Shown here piece after piece: positions 34,044 to 42,851 of a stretch of DNA of 64,000 bases. A program made the position numbers and the translations under genes. The notes beneath the pieces were generated by a model. It made no database searches. It was not told where the DNA came from and was given only the letters and a program-made list of their open reading frames with translations. The stretch lies in contig JASCOD010000013.1 in the NCBI GenBank assembly GCA_029959615.1, positions 1-64,000 on the forward strand. Direction: 5' to 3'. Within the stretch, counting starts at the first letter, position 1. Each line of letters opens with the position of its first letter. This DNA is from Flavobacteriaceae bacterium PS02338. Lineage in GTDB: Bacteria > Bacteroidota > Bacteroidia > Sphingobacteriales > Sphingobacteriaceae.

Positions 34044-34403
34044 ATGAAACAGTTAACATTTGCATCACTACAAGTAAAAAACTTAGAGGTATCAAAAGAC
34101 TTCTATACCCAAAAATTGGGATTTGAAATTGGTAATTCCAATCCTCAAGCCTGTATTTTTAAGTATAACCAAGGACAGGCAAGCTTTGCGATCCGTACGC
34201 CGCTAGAACCAATCGAAGGAAAAGAATTGGGTATTGGCGTGGCACTTTGGTTTGCCGTTAAGGAAAATGTTGATGAACTGAAAGCACAATTGATTGCCAA
34301 TGGTGTAACTACTGCAGGGCCAATTATAGAAACGCCTTTTGGCAGAGCATTTCACCTCAAAGATCTTGATGGTTATAAACTTACTTTTTTGGAAGAAAAG
34401 TAG
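34044..34403 (+). CDS. VOC (glyoxalase/bleomycin-resistance fold) family protein
   Basis: This 119-residue cytoplasmic protein has the paired beta-alpha-beta-beta-beta units of the vicinal-oxygen-chelate fold: LTFASLQVKNLEVSKDFYTQ, KLGFEI, ELGIGVALWFAVKENVDEL, and PFGRAFHLKDLDGYKLTFLE with the usual late D-DG and final Glu. Substrate and metal are not readable. It heads a likely three-gene operon with the EVE-domain and MarR genes, 3 bases before the first possible start of the next gene. The MarR neighbour suggests a role in a small-molecule stress response. Confidence 0.85.
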   Translation: MKQLTFASLQVKNLEVSKDFYTQKLGFEIGNSNPQACIFKYNQGQASFAIRTPLEPIEGKELGIGVALWFAVKENVDELKAQLIANGVTTAGPIIETPFGRAFHLKDLDGYKLTFLEEK

Positions 34404-34406
34404 CAT

Positions 34407-34850
34407 TTGTTTGTGGAAAGAGAAAAAAAATACTGGATCATAGTGGCATCAAAAGACCATGTTAAAAATGGTATCGCCTTAGGTATTGCTCAGGCCTGTC
34501 ATGGCAAATCTGCTCCGTTAAAGCGAATGAGAAAAGGAGATTTCCTTATTTACTATTCAGGTAGGCAAACGATGTGTAAGCTCGATAAATGCCAAGAGTT
34601 TACAGCGTTGGGAGAGGTCAAAGATGATGAAACCTATCAATTTCAAGTTTCAGCAAACTTTTGTCCTTCTAGGCGAAATATCGAATTTCAGCCAAGTGAA
34701 GATATCTCTATATTTCCCTTAATTGAAAAGCTTGATTTCATTCAAAATAAAAAAAGTTGGGGTTATCCATTTAGATTCGGTTTCTTTGAAATTAACCAGC
34801 ATGATTTTGAGCTGATCTCATCGCAAATGCTTCAACAACACTATGCCTAA
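34407..34850 (+). CDS. EVE domain-containing protein
   Basis: This protein of about 147 residues has the fold related to PUA/YTH and ASCH domains, which bind modified nucleic-acid bases. Visible hallmarks are KYWIIVASKDHVKNGIALGI, MRKGDFLIYYSG, FTALGEV and the aromatic-rich SWGYPFRFGFFEI near the end. No ATG is available at the front: TTG 34407 or GTG 34413 are the candidate starts, GTG being equally likely. The gene sits in an operon between VOC and MarR genes and overlaps the MarR start by 8 bases. Confidence 0.8.
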   Translation: MFVEREKKYWIIVASKDHVKNGIALGIAQACHGKSAPLKRMRKGDFLIYYSGRQTMCKLDKCQEFTALGEVKDDETYQFQVSANFCPSRRNIEFQPSEDISIFPLIEKLDFIQNKKSWGYPFRFGFFEINQHDFELISSQMLQQHYA

Positions 34851-35301
34851 AGAAATCGAATTTCATTTTAAAAGTCCAAAAGATAGTCCAGGTTATTTAT
34901 TGGGACAAGTAACGATGCTTTGGCAACGTAAACAGAAAAAGGTTTTAGATCCATTGGATTTAACGCAAACACAATTTGTATTGTTGGCTGCATTAGGTTG
35001 GCTTTCAAAAAAGAGTACTGCCGTTACACAAGTCGACATTGCCAATCAAAGTAATTCAGACAGAATGATGGTTTCGAAGGTCTTGCGAACTTTGGAAGAA
35101 AAAGGTTTTATTACACGACAAGAACATGAAACCGACACCAGAGCTAAAACAATTCGATTGACATCAAGTGGTGAAGTAGTCTTACAAAAGGCTCTTATCG
35201 AGATAGAAAATGCCGATTTAGCTTTTTTCAATGCTTTGAATGACGAGCTCTCTCTATTCAATCAAAATATGGTCAAACTTATCGAACAAAACAGTGGGTA
35301 G
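34843..35301 (+). CDS. MarR family transcriptional regulator
   Basis: This 152-residue winged-helix regulator has LTQTQFVLLAALGWLSKKST, then VTQVDIANQSNSDRMMVSKV as recognition helix region and LEEKGFITRQEHETDTRAKT as the wing, with dimerisation helices at both ends. The 8-base overlap with the EVE gene indicates coupled translation. As in many MarR operons it probably represses its own operon, which starts with the VOC gene at 34044. The inducing ligand is unknown. Confidence 0.9.
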   Translation: MPKEIEFHFKSPKDSPGYLLGQVTMLWQRKQKKVLDPLDLTQTQFVLLAALGWLSKKSTAVTQVDIANQSNSDRMMVSKVLRTLEEKGFITRQEHETDTRAKTIRLTSSGEVVLQKALIEIENADLAFFNALNDELSLFNQNMVKLIEQNSG

Positions 35302-35425
35302 AAACTTTAAAATATTTATCAAACAGCTTAAGTAATTCTCTAAAGGGATGGGTAAGCCGCAAATCGCTACTGATCCCTAACCCCTAACTACTGATTCCTA
35401 AAAGGAAAGTCTGTTTATCCATTTT

Positions 35426-35454
35426 TTGCATTTCTGCTAATCCTGTTACCTTTG
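35426..35454 (+). promoter_or_regulatory. Promoter directly abutting the VF530 start codon
   Basis: TTG 35426-35428, an 18-base spacer and TACCTTTG 35447-35454 form a good Bacteroidota promoter. The ATG lies only 3 bases after the -7 element, so transcription should begin at or within a few bases of the start codon. Confidence 0.6.
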
Positions 35455-35457
35455 TGT

Positions 35458-35682
35458 ATGTCCATCGAAGTACAAAAAAATAATCCGCTACACGGAAAAA
35501 CCCTAGAATATATTGTAACGCAATTGAGCGAACACTATGGCTGGGCCGAACTGGGCTATTTATTACGTTTCAACTGTTTCATTAAAGATCCAAACGTGAA
35601 ATCAAGCTTGAAGTTCTTACGTAAACAAGAATGGGCCAGAAAGCAAGTAGAGCAGTTGTATATCGATACTTTTTCTAAATAG
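35458..35682 (+). CDS. VF530 family DNA-binding-like protein
   Basis: This small protein of about 74 residues belongs to the VF530/DUF2132 family: NNPLHGKTLEYIVTQLSEHY, GWAELGYLLRFNCFIKDPNV and KSSLKFLRKQEWARKQVE are the family's three conserved stretches, nearly complete. The fold is helical and thought to bind DNA; the role is unknown. The ATG at 35458 is preferred over the TTG two codons upstream. The promoter box ends 3 bases before it, so the mRNA may be leaderless. ThuA follows after 4 bases and is probably on the same transcript. Confidence 0.88.
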   Translation: MSIEVQKNNPLHGKTLEYIVTQLSEHYGWAELGYLLRFNCFIKDPNVKSSLKFLRKQEWARKQVEQLYIDTFSK

Positions 35683-35686
35683 CGTT

Positions 35687-36418
35687 ATGAAATTTATACT
35701 GAGCACGTTTATCGGGTTGGCATTGCTTTTCAATTTTCATGCTTCGGCAAATGAAAATAAGAAAGTAAGTAAAGTTTTAGTGTTCTCCTTAACAAAAAGC
35801 TATAGGCACAAATCAATTAAGGACGGTATTATAGCCATTAGGAAATTAGGTGAAGCAAATAATTTTGAAGTGGATACCTCTGAGAATGTGACAAGCTTTA
35901 CCAAAGAAAACCTCGGAAAATACAGAACCCTCATCTTCTTAAATCCTACCGGATCAAATGTTTTTAACGACGAGCAAAAGCAAGCTTTAAAAGATTACAT
36001 CAATGGTGGAGGTGGGCTAGTAGGCATCCATGCTGCTACAGATTTTTGTTTCGAATGGGAATGGTATGGCAAAATGATTGGTGCTTTCTTTACCAATCAC
36101 CCCAAGGTGCAACAGGCAAAATTAATCTCAGTTAAACCAAAAGATAAACTGATGAAGGGTATGCCCGAAAGTTGGCTACATACCGACGAGTGGTATAACT
36201 TTAAATCATTTAATAAAGACGTAAAGGTTTTGGTAAAGCTAGATGAAACTTCTTATCAAGGCGGTAATATGAATAACGAACATCCTATCGTTTGGTATCA
36301 TCAGTTTGAGGGAGGGAGGGTTTTTTACACAGGTTTAGGACATGCCCCAGAAACCTATGTAGACAGTTTATTTGTTAAACAGCTTTTAGCGGGCATTAGA
36401 TGGACAATGCGTAAATAA
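35687..36418 (+). CDS. ThuA domain-containing secreted protein
   Basis: This 243-residue protein has a signal peptide (FILSTFIGLALLFNFHASA) followed by a ThuA (class I glutamine-amidotransferase-like) domain: VLVFSLTKSYRHKSIKDGI, YRTLIFLNPTGSNVFNDEQK, YINGGGGLVGIHAATDF, WYGKMIGAFFTNHP and HPIVWYHQFEGGRVFYTGLG. This is the standard Bacteroidota ThuA-like protein, linked in other genomes to sugar metabolism; no enzymatic activity is firmly established. It lies 4 bases after the VF530 gene. Confidence 0.9.
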   Translation: MKFILSTFIGLALLFNFHASANENKKVSKVLVFSLTKSYRHKSIKDGIIAIRKLGEANNFEVDTSENVTSFTKENLGKYRTLIFLNPTGSNVFNDEQKQALKDYINGGGGLVGIHAATDFCFEWEWYGKMIGAFFTNHPKVQQAKLISVKPKDKLMKGMPESWLHTDEWYNFKSFNKDVKVLVKLDETSYQGGNMNNEHPIVWYHQFEGGRVFYTGLGHAPETYVDSLFVKQLLAGIRWTMRK

Positions 36419-36453
36419 TTTATATTTTTACCTTTTTAAACCATTTAAGCAAA

Positions 36454-37569
36454 ATGTCTAATCCTTTTAGCTATATCCTTAGGCTTTTAGTAGTTTTTGG
36501 AATGCTGATTTCTGTTCTCGATGCCAATTCGCAGCAAAATGCTCATACTTTAGAGCTAAATTTGCAAAGATCTATCAGTAGTTTTAGTGCCAACCAAAAT
36601 AAATTGCAGGGTATAGCCTACGGAGGAGAGCTGATTTTTCATTATAATACAAATAGAACTGCCAAAAGGTGGTCTAGCGATTTGGGCATAAAGAGTATCG
36701 ACGTGATGTTTAACTACAAACGTATGGCGGATATCACACGTATTGCGGCTCCTCAAAATGGTGAGTTTGGAGATAGTTACGCTTTGGCTGGAGGACTTAC
36801 TTTTCCGCTAATTAAAGTTAGTAAAGCCGAATTAGAATTTACCCCTGCTTTCGGACTTCTGTATGCCGGCGAATCTTGGTTCAGCAACCAAAATCCAGTA
36901 GTGGGCAGCAAGCTTAATTTTGGGCTTAAAGCGGGTTTAAAATTAAGTGTGCCTGTAAATGAAAATACTGAACTATCTGCAAACTTAGATGTGCTGCATT
37001 ATTCTAATGGAGGCACAAGAGTGCCAAATAATGGTTTAAATGTAGTAAGTGTGGGTTTTGGTTTAGCTCGGGCGCTAACTAAAAACAAAGAGGTAGAAAA
37101 GCCTGATTTCGAAAAAGAGACTTATCAAAAACACAGTTTCGACTTAGGAATTAATGTGGGTAGGAGAGGTGTTTATCAAGATAAAGGAGGACTATATAGG
37201 ACAGGGCTATACGGCGGTTATAATTATCGTGTAGCATCTTATTTAGCATTGGGAACTGGGCTGGATGCGGTTTACTATCATACCGTTTACGATCCTGATC
37301 GCAATTTGGAAACTTACCAATCCAAAGCTTCTTCGTTTGATAGGTGGCGGTTAGGCATAGCTATCGGTCCAGATTTATGGATGGGCAATTTAGCTTTTAT
37401 GGCTAAATATGGCTATTATCTTCATTACAATAGTTTGTTGCCAGTAAAAACCTATTGGACAGCCGGTGTAAAGTACAAGCTGAATAATTGGCTAGCGCTA
37501 CAATCAAAAGTATATATCCACCAAACTGAGGCCGATTATGTTGGCTTTGGGATAATGTTTACTAAATAA
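36454..37569 (+). CDS. Acyloxyacyl hydrolase-like (PagL-type) outer-membrane protein
   Basis: This 371-residue protein has a signal peptide (LLVVFGMLISVLDANSQ). The first half resembles PagL-type lipid A 3-O-deacylases: YGGELIFHYNTNR, ALAGGLTFPLIKV and, decisively, LDVLHYSNGGTRVPNNGLN, which carries the catalytic His-Ser pair and the conserved Asn-Gly turn. The second half repeats a barrel-like pattern (SFDLGINVGRRGVYQ, YLHYNSLLPVKTYWTAGVKY) without a second clear catalytic His-Ser, so the protein may be a duplicated barrel. The likely role is trimming lipid A acyl chains in the outer membrane. Confidence 0.75.
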   Translation: MSNPFSYILRLLVVFGMLISVLDANSQQNAHTLELNLQRSISSFSANQNKLQGIAYGGELIFHYNTNRTAKRWSSDLGIKSIDVMFNYKRMADITRIAAPQNGEFGDSYALAGGLTFPLIKVSKAELEFTPAFGLLYAGESWFSNQNPVVGSKLNFGLKAGLKLSVPVNENTELSANLDVLHYSNGGTRVPNNGLNVVSVGFGLARALTKNKEVEKPDFEKETYQKHSFDLGINVGRRGVYQDKGGLYRTGLYGGYNYRVASYLALGTGLDAVYYHTVYDPDRNLETYQSKASSFDRWRLGIAIGPDLWMGNLAFMAKYGYYLHYNSLLPVKTYWTAGVKYKLNNWLALQSKVYIHQTEADYVGFGIMFTK

Positions 37570-37570
37570 T

Positions 37571-37753
37571 ATGATCAGATTAAATGACGAGACCCCACTA
37601 GAAGTGCTGAACGAAATAAAGCAGGGAGATATGGTGACCGATACTTTTAGTAAAACAGGTTTGGTAGAAAACATCGAAATGACTGATGATGGGCTATACC
37701 GAATTTACCAGTTTACTTTGGTAACCGGTAGGGTGATTGTGCTTAAGAAATAA
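37571..37753 (+). CDS. Small hypothetical protein
   Basis: This 60-residue soluble protein starts 1 base after the preceding stop and its end overlaps the convergent histidine kinase gene by 11 bases. The sequence (GDMVTDTFSKTGLVENIEMT, then YQFTLVTGRVIVLKK) suggests a small beta-barrel or SH3-like fold. No family is recognised. The tight spacing to the acyloxyacyl hydrolase gene supports it being real. Confidence 0.55.
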   Translation: MIRLNDETPLEVLNEIKQGDMVTDTFSKTGLVENIEMTDDGLYRIYQFTLVTGRVIVLKK

Positions 37754-39155
37754 CGGGAAGCTGAATTGTAAACACACTTCCTTTTTTAATGGCAGAGTGA
37801 ATAGTGATGTTACCTCCTAACTTGTTAATCATTTCCTTCACTAGATATAAACCAATACCACTACCCTTATTGTGGTGCGAGGTAACATAAAACATATCAA
37901 ATATCTTTGGCAAGTGCTCTTCAGAGATGCCTATCCCATTGTCCTCAATACTAATGTGCAACAATCCATCGCTTAAATAAGCCGAAGCATAAATAAATGA
38001 AGAAGGCTTATCCGGATCAGCATATTTCAGCGAGTTTGAAATTAGGTTATTACAGATAATATCAAGCCTAAAAGTATCAATACGAATAGTGATGGGCGCT
38101 ACATTGTATTTAATATCAACGGCTATTTCAAGTCCATACTGAAGGTTTTGGCTAATCACTTCAAAAAAGGATGGTAGATAAACCTCCTTAATATGTAGAT
38201 CAGTTCTTTTGTTCTTAGAGAATTGGATGATCTTCAAGATAAATTCGTCTTGCCTCGATAAGATTTGTTTCATCAAAGAGAAGTATTCACTTCGAAGTTT
38301 GGCGTTTTCTTCTGTTTCTGCTAAAGAGACTATTCCTTTTAAAGAAGTAATGGGAGACCTAAGGTCGTGAGATACACTGTGTGTGAACAAATCTAATTCC
38401 TCGTTAGTTTTCATCAGTACATCATTCTGATCCAGAGTATCTTTTTGTAGTCTAGATAGCTTATGGATATATTTAACAGAGATGACAACGATGCAGATAA
38501 AGATGATAAAGGCGATCAGTGTATTAATAGTAAGCACGGTCCTGTTCACCAGTTTGATGTTGTCACTTAAAGCCCTGTCAAACTCGTTGCCTTTCTTTGT
38601 GAGTAGCTTACAAAGCTGATCTATTTCTATAGCTAAGGCTTCTTTTTGTGCGTAGCTGATAGTAGGGTTGGAGATTGGAATTTGATGTATATGTTTGCCC
38701 AGTTTTTCAAGCTTGATGGCCATTAGGTCAGCTTCCTTCCAAATACGAATTGCTTTTTTAAAACCAGATAGTGATTTGAAATTCTGATAGACCCAAAGAA
38801 TATTGTCTAGATCTTCTGGAATGTTTTTTCCCAGTAACAGATGTTTTTTAATGATTTTAGCATTTTTATTGCTGTCCAGGGCCACTCTGGCAAGACTATC
38901 GTTAATAGGAACCTGAAGGTTTGCTATAAAATTTCTGTAATGCTCCGGTTTTGATGTAAAAACATAGTTAGTCAAACTTATTGAAGCTTCTTGCTGTGCT
39001 TTCATATAAAACGATTCTCCCGTAGTAAAAGCCCTGATGCCGTCTATAGCTTTAAGTCCATAATGATTAAGGGTTACGATTAAAGAGATAGAAACAAAAA
39101 CACAGATCACATAATTATAGATGACTGTTTTTGTCTGTTTAGCTAAGTTGTTCAT
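37743..39155 (-). CDS. Membrane-bound sensor histidine kinase
   Basis: This 470-residue protein has a first membrane helix at about 13-30 (YVICVFVSISLIVTL) and a second near 210-230 (LIAFIIFICIVVISV). They enclose a helical sensor region of about 180 residues. A coiled linker leads to the HisKA domain (THSVSHDLRSPITSLKG, phospho-acceptor His) and the ATPase domain with N box ICNNLISNSLKY, G1 box IEDNGIGI, F box DMFY and G2 box GSGIGLYLVKEM. No HAMP domain is obvious. No response regulator gene is adjacent, so its partner lies elsewhere. The signal is unknown. Confidence 0.9.
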   Translation of the reverse strand: MNNLAKQTKTVIYNYVICVFVSISLIVTLNHYGLKAIDGIRAFTTGESFYMKAQQEASISLTNYVFTSKPEHYRNFIANLQVPINDSLARVALDSNKNAKIIKKHLLLGKNIPEDLDNILWVYQNFKSLSGFKKAIRIWKEADLMAIKLEKLGKHIHQIPISNPTISYAQKEALAIEIDQLCKLLTKKGNEFDRALSDNIKLVNRTVLTINTLIAFIIFICIVVISVKYIHKLSRLQKDTLDQNDVLMKTNEELDLFTHSVSHDLRSPITSLKGIVSLAETEENAKLRSEYFSLMKQILSRQDEFILKIIQFSKNKRTDLHIKEVYLPSFFEVISQNLQYGLEIAVDIKYNVAPITIRIDTFRLDIICNNLISNSLKYADPDKPSSFIYASAYLSDGLLHISIEDNGIGISEEHLPKIFDMFYVTSHHNKGSGIGLYLVKEMINKLGGNITIHSAIKKGSVFTIQLPVIS

Positions 39156-39394
39156 CGAGCGTAATGAAAGAGCAAATATTTTGTTAACTAAATTAAAGAT
39201 AGAAAAATTAAGTTTTTATACTCTTAAAAGTTGTGATAGTTTTTGGGATTAATGATGTTGGACCAATGTTGTTTTTCTTTAAATAACAACAAAGAATCAT
39301 GATTCTAATGCGTAACCTTATTGAAATTCTTGTGGTTAACCTAATGATATTTGGATTACGCCAACGAGATGGGGAAGAGGCTTGCCGCGGAAAT

Positions 39395-39500
39395 ACTTTT
39401 TGTCAGTGTCACCCTGAACTTGCCGAAGGGTTGTTCGTTAATAAGTAGATGCTTAGACAAGCTCAGCATGACACATATGAATGGCAGTGCCGACAAAAAG
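39395..39500 (+). repeat. Intergenic palindromic repeat (REP-like)
   Basis: TGTCACCCTGAACTTGCCGA at 39407-39426 pairs imperfectly with the inverse around 39451-39474 (GCTTAGACAAGCTCAGCATG plus ACA). An outer arm CTTTTTGTC / GACAAAAAG extends the structure. It resembles dispersed repeats found between Pedobacter-like genes. Apparent frames across it are not credible proteins. The rest of 39156-39657 has no gene I can support. Confidence 0.55.
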
Positions 39501-39657
39501 ATTGAAATGAAAGCTCCAAAGGAGTCTCTTTGGGACGGGATTACCAATAGCAACGAATTATTGCAATTGCTTTTCAAAATAATGTATCCTTAGTTTTAAC
39601 GTAAAAGCACTTTCATGTTAAACTATCTTTAACTCCTAATTTTTTTGTCGTAACCTC

Positions 39658-39688
39658 TTGATAGTTAAAAGAAATTGTTCTACTTTTG
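39658..39688 (+). promoter_or_regulatory. Promoter of the rpsL operon
   Basis: TTG 39658-39660, a 20-base spacer and TACTTTTG 39681-39688 match the Bacteroidota housekeeping consensus exactly. A leader of about 70 bases follows before the rpsL ATG at 39766, room for translational control. Confidence 0.75.
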
Positions 39689-39765
39689 CAGTCCCTTAAT
39701 GTAGGCTAGTTATAAACTGCTAACAGCAAGGAAATTAAATAAATATTTGAAACAAAAAGCAAGAA

Positions 39766-40179
39766 ATGCCAACCATTCAACAATTAGTTAGAAAAGGTAG
39801 AGTAGCACTGGAGTTTAAGAGTAAATCTCCAGCGTTGGACAGCTGTCCACAGCGAAGAGGCGTATGTACACGTGTATATACTACTACCCCTAAGAAACCA
39901 AACTCTGCAATGCGTAAAGTTGCCCGTGTACGTTTAACCAATGGTAAAGAGGTGAATGCCTACATTCCAGGAGAAGGTCACAACTTACAAGAGCACTCGA
40001 TCGTTTTGATCCGTGGTGGTCGTGTTAAAGATTTACCAGGTGTACGTTACCACATCATCCGTGGTGCATTAGATACATCAGGTGTAGCTGGTCGTAACCA
40101 ACGTCGTAGTAAATATGGTACTAAGCGTCCTAAACCAGGACAAGTAGCTGCAGCACCAGCAAAAGGTAAAAAGAAATAA
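39766..40179 (+). CDS. rpsL: 30S ribosomal protein S12
   Basis: This 137-residue protein of the small-subunit decoding centre is complete: PTIQQLVRKGR at the start, CPQRRGVCTRVYTTTPKKPN and RGGRVKDLPGVRYH in the middle, and a basic C-terminus slightly extended with Ala/Lys (QVAAAPAKGKKK). The Lys residues in TTPKKPN and GGRVKDL, whose replacement gives streptomycin resistance in other bacteria, are wild-type. It is first gene of the str block, 16 bases before rpsG, expressed from the promoter at 39658-39688. Confidence 0.98.
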   Translation: MPTIQQLVRKGRVALEFKSKSPALDSCPQRRGVCTRVYTTTPKKPNSAMRKVARVRLTNGKEVNAYIPGEGHNLQEHSIVLIRGGRVKDLPGVRYHIIRGALDTSGVAGRNQRRSKYGTKRPKPGQVAAAPAKGKKK

Positions 40180-40195
40180 TTAGGAGGAAACAGAA

Positions 40196-40663
40196 ATGAG
40201 AAAGTCAAAACCGAAAAAGAGAATTATTCTTCCTGATCCTAAATTCAACGATGTTCAGGTTACAAGATTTGTAAACAACATGATGTTTGATGGTAAGAAA
40301 TCTATCGCTTACTCTATTTTTTACGATGCTGTAGAATTAGCTGAGAAAAAATCTGGTGAGAACGGATTAGAAATCTTCAAACGTGCATTAGCAAATATCA
40401 GCCCTGCTGTAGAGGTTAAATCTCGTCGTGTGGGTGGTGCAAACTTCCAAGTACCTACAGAAGTACGTCCAGAGCGTAAAACTGCTTTAGGTATGAAATG
40501 GTTAATTAACTACTCGCGTAAGCGTGGTGAAAAAACCATGAAAGAAAAATTAGCTGGCGAAATGGTAGCAGCAGCTAAAGGTGAAGGTGCAGCCGTTAAG
40601 AAAAAAGAGGATACGCACAAAATGGCTGAGGCTAACAAAGCGTTCTCTCACTTCAGATTCTAA
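40196..40663 (+). CDS. rpsG: 30S ribosomal protein S7
   Basis: This 155-residue primary binding protein of the 16S rRNA 3' domain starts MRKSKPKKRIILPDPKFND. It contains FVNNMMFDGKKSIAYSIFYD, VEVKSRRVGGANFQVPTEV and ends in NKAFSHFRF, all standard for bacterial S7 of usual length. An AGGAGG-like stretch (TTAGGAGGAAAC) precedes the ATG, uncommon in this phylum. It is followed by a 13-bp perfect hairpin before fusA. Confidence 0.98.
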   Translation: MRKSKPKKRIILPDPKFNDVQVTRFVNNMMFDGKKSIAYSIFYDAVELAEKKSGENGLEIFKRALANISPAVEVKSRRVGGANFQVPTEVRPERKTALGMKWLINYSRKRGEKTMKEKLAGEMVAAAKGEGAAVKKKEDTHKMAEANKAFSHFRF

Positions 40664-40674
40664 GAAAAATATGA

Positions 40675-40706
40675 CTAATTAGCTAATTCTCGGATTAGCT
40701 AATTAG
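40675..40706 (+). promoter_or_regulatory. Perfect hairpin between rpsG and fusA
   Basis: CTAATTAGCTAAT (40675-40687), loop TCTCGG, ATTAGCTAATTAG (40694-40706). It has no strong T tract after the stem, so it is more likely an mRNA processing or stability element, or a short repeat, than a full terminator. fusA starts 15 bases later. Confidence 0.55.
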
Positions 40707-40720
40707 CTAATAAAAAAAAG

Positions 40721-42835
40721 ATGTCAAGAGATTTAAAATTTACTAGAAATATTGGTATCGCTGCTCACATCGATGCTGGTAAGACTACAACTACCGAGCG
40801 TATTCTTTATTACGCAGGGGTTAACCACAAAATTGGTGAGGTTCACGAAGGTGCATCTACCATGGACTGGATGGTACAGGAAGCTGAACGTGGGATAACA
40901 ATCACGTCTGCTGCTACAACTGTATTCTGGCCTTACCGTGGTAACAAATACCAAGTTAACGTTATCGATACTCCTGGACACGTGGATTTTACCGTAGAGG
41001 TAAACCGTTCATTACGTGTACTTGATGGTTTAGTGTTCTTGTTTTCTGCAGTTGATGGTGTTGAGCCTCAATCTGAGACTAACTGGAGACTAGCTAACAA
41101 CTATGCGGTTCCACGTATTGGTTTCGTAAACAAAATGGACCGTTCGGGTGCTGATTTCCTTAAAGTTGTAAAACAAGTTAAGGATATGTTAGGCTCTCAC
41201 GCTGTGCCATTGCAGTTACCTATCGGTGCTGAAGATAGCTTCAAAGGTGTGGTTGATTTGATCAACAACCGTGGTATTGTTTGGAATGAGCACGATAAAG
41301 GGATGACCTTTACTGAAGTGCCAATCCCTGATGATATGGTTGATGAGGTTGCACAATGGAGAGAGAATTTGTTAGAAGCTGTAGCTGATTATGATGAGAC
41401 TTTGATGGAGAAATTCTTCGAAGATCCTAACTCAATTACTGAGCGTGAAATTCTTGATGCATTACGTGCTGCTACTCTAGATGCTAAAATTGTTCCTATG
41501 GTTTGTGGTTCATCTTTCAAAAACAAAGGTGTACAAACGATGTTGGATTTAGTGATGGAATTATTGCCATCGCCAATGGATGTTGAAGGTATTACAGGTA
41601 CAAACCCTGATACTGGCGAAGAGATTACTCGTAAACCAGATATTAAAGAGCCGTTTTCTGCGTTAGCATTTAAAATTGCAACCGATCCTTTCGTAGGTCG
41701 TTTGTGTTTTATCCGTGTTTACTCAGGTAACTTAGAAGCTGGTTCTTACGTATACAATGCTCGTTCAGAGAATAAAGAGCGTATTTCTCGTATCTTCCAA
41801 ATGCACGCTAACAAGCAAAACCCAATTCCTAACGTAGGTGCAGGTGATATTGCTGCGGTAGTAGGCTTTAAAGATATCAAAACTGGAGATACACTTTGCG
41901 AAGAGAAAAATCCAATCATTTTGGAATCTATGAACTTCCCTGATCCAGTTATTGGTTTAGCGATTGAGCCTAAAACTCAAGCTGACGTAGATAAATTAGG
42001 TATCGCATTAGGTAAATTAGCTGAAGAGGATCCAACATTTAGAGTAGAGACTGATCAAGAAACTGGTCAAACTGTAATCTCTGGTATGGGTGAGCTTCAC
42101 TTAGATATCTTAATTGACCGTTTAAAACGTGAGTTTAAAGTAGAAGTTAACCAAGGTGCGCCGCAAGTAGCTTACAAAGAGGCAATCTTTGGTACTACAG
42201 AGCACCGTGAGGTTTATAAAAAACAATCAGGTGGTCGTGGTAAATTCGCGGATATCAAAGTTGTTGTTTCACCAATTGATGCTGATTTCGAAAAAGGTGG
42301 TTTACAGTTCGTAAATGAAATTACAGGTGGTTCTATTCCACGTGAGTTTATCCCTTCTGTAGAGAAAGGTTTTGCTTCGGCAATGTCTAACGGTGTATTA
42401 GCTGGTTATCCACTTCCTGATATGAAAGTACGTTTGATTGATGGTTCATTCCACGCAGTCGATTCAGATGCTTTATCATTCGAGCTTGCTGCTCGTATGG
42501 CCTATCGTGAAGCGTTGCCTAAATGTAAACCTACATTGATGGAGCCAATCATGAAAATCGAAATCTTAACCCCTGAAGAAAACATGGGTGATGTAATCGG
42601 TGACATGAACCGTCGTCGTGGTCAGTTACAAGGTATGGACACTCGTAATGGAGCTCAAGTAATCAAAGCATTGGTACCACTTTCTGAAATGTTCGGTTAT
42701 GTAACTCAGTTACGTACCATCACTTCTGGTCGTGCTACTTCTACTATGGAGTTTGATCACTACGAAGCTGCGCCTAAAAACGTACAAGACGAAATCGTTG
42801 CTAAATCAAAAGGCAGAGTTAAGTCTGAAGACTAA
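40721..42835 (+). CDS. fusA: Elongation factor G
   Basis: This 704-residue GTPase drives ribosome translocation and, with RRF, recycling. G motifs are AHIDAGKTTTTERILYYAG (G1), RGITITSAATT (G2), DTPGHVDF (G3) and NKMDRSGADF (G4). Domain II (GRLCFIRVYSGNL), domain III, domain IV (GGRGKFADIKV, PREFIPSVEKGF) and domain V (MNRRRGQLQGMD) follow in order. Length is typical. It sits in the usual place after rpsG, and the sequence has the highly adapted codon use of a translation gene. Confidence 0.98.
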   Translation: MSRDLKFTRNIGIAAHIDAGKTTTTERILYYAGVNHKIGEVHEGASTMDWMVQEAERGITITSAATTVFWPYRGNKYQVNVIDTPGHVDFTVEVNRSLRVLDGLVFLFSAVDGVEPQSETNWRLANNYAVPRIGFVNKMDRSGADFLKVVKQVKDMLGSHAVPLQLPIGAEDSFKGVVDLINNRGIVWNEHDKGMTFTEVPIPDDMVDEVAQWRENLLEAVADYDETLMEKFFEDPNSITEREILDALRAATLDAKIVPMVCGSSFKNKGVQTMLDLVMELLPSPMDVEGITGTNPDTGEEITRKPDIKEPFSALAFKIATDPFVGRLCFIRVYSGNLEAGSYVYNARSENKERISRIFQMHANKQNPIPNVGAGDIAAVVGFKDIKTGDTLCEEKNPIILESMNFPDPVIGLAIEPKTQADVDKLGIALGKLAEEDPTFRVETDQETGQTVISGMGELHLDILIDRLKREFKVEVNQGAPQVAYKEAIFGTTEHREVYKKQSGGRGKFADIKVVVSPIDADFEKGGLQFVNEITGGSIPREFIPSVEKGFASAMSNGVLAGYPLPDMKVRLIDGSFHAVDSDALSFELAARMAYREALPKCKPTLMEPIMKIEILTPEENMGDVIGDMNRRRGQLQGMDTRNGAQVIKALVPLSEMFGYVTQLRTITSGRATSTMEFDHYEAAPKNVQDEIVAKSKGRVKSED

Positions 42836-42851
42836 TTAGTATAGCGTAATG

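Noticed and set aside
39351..39593. 80-codon frame between the histidine kinase and rpsL
   Set aside because: It is translated from an intergenic palindromic repeat that is also open on the other strand.
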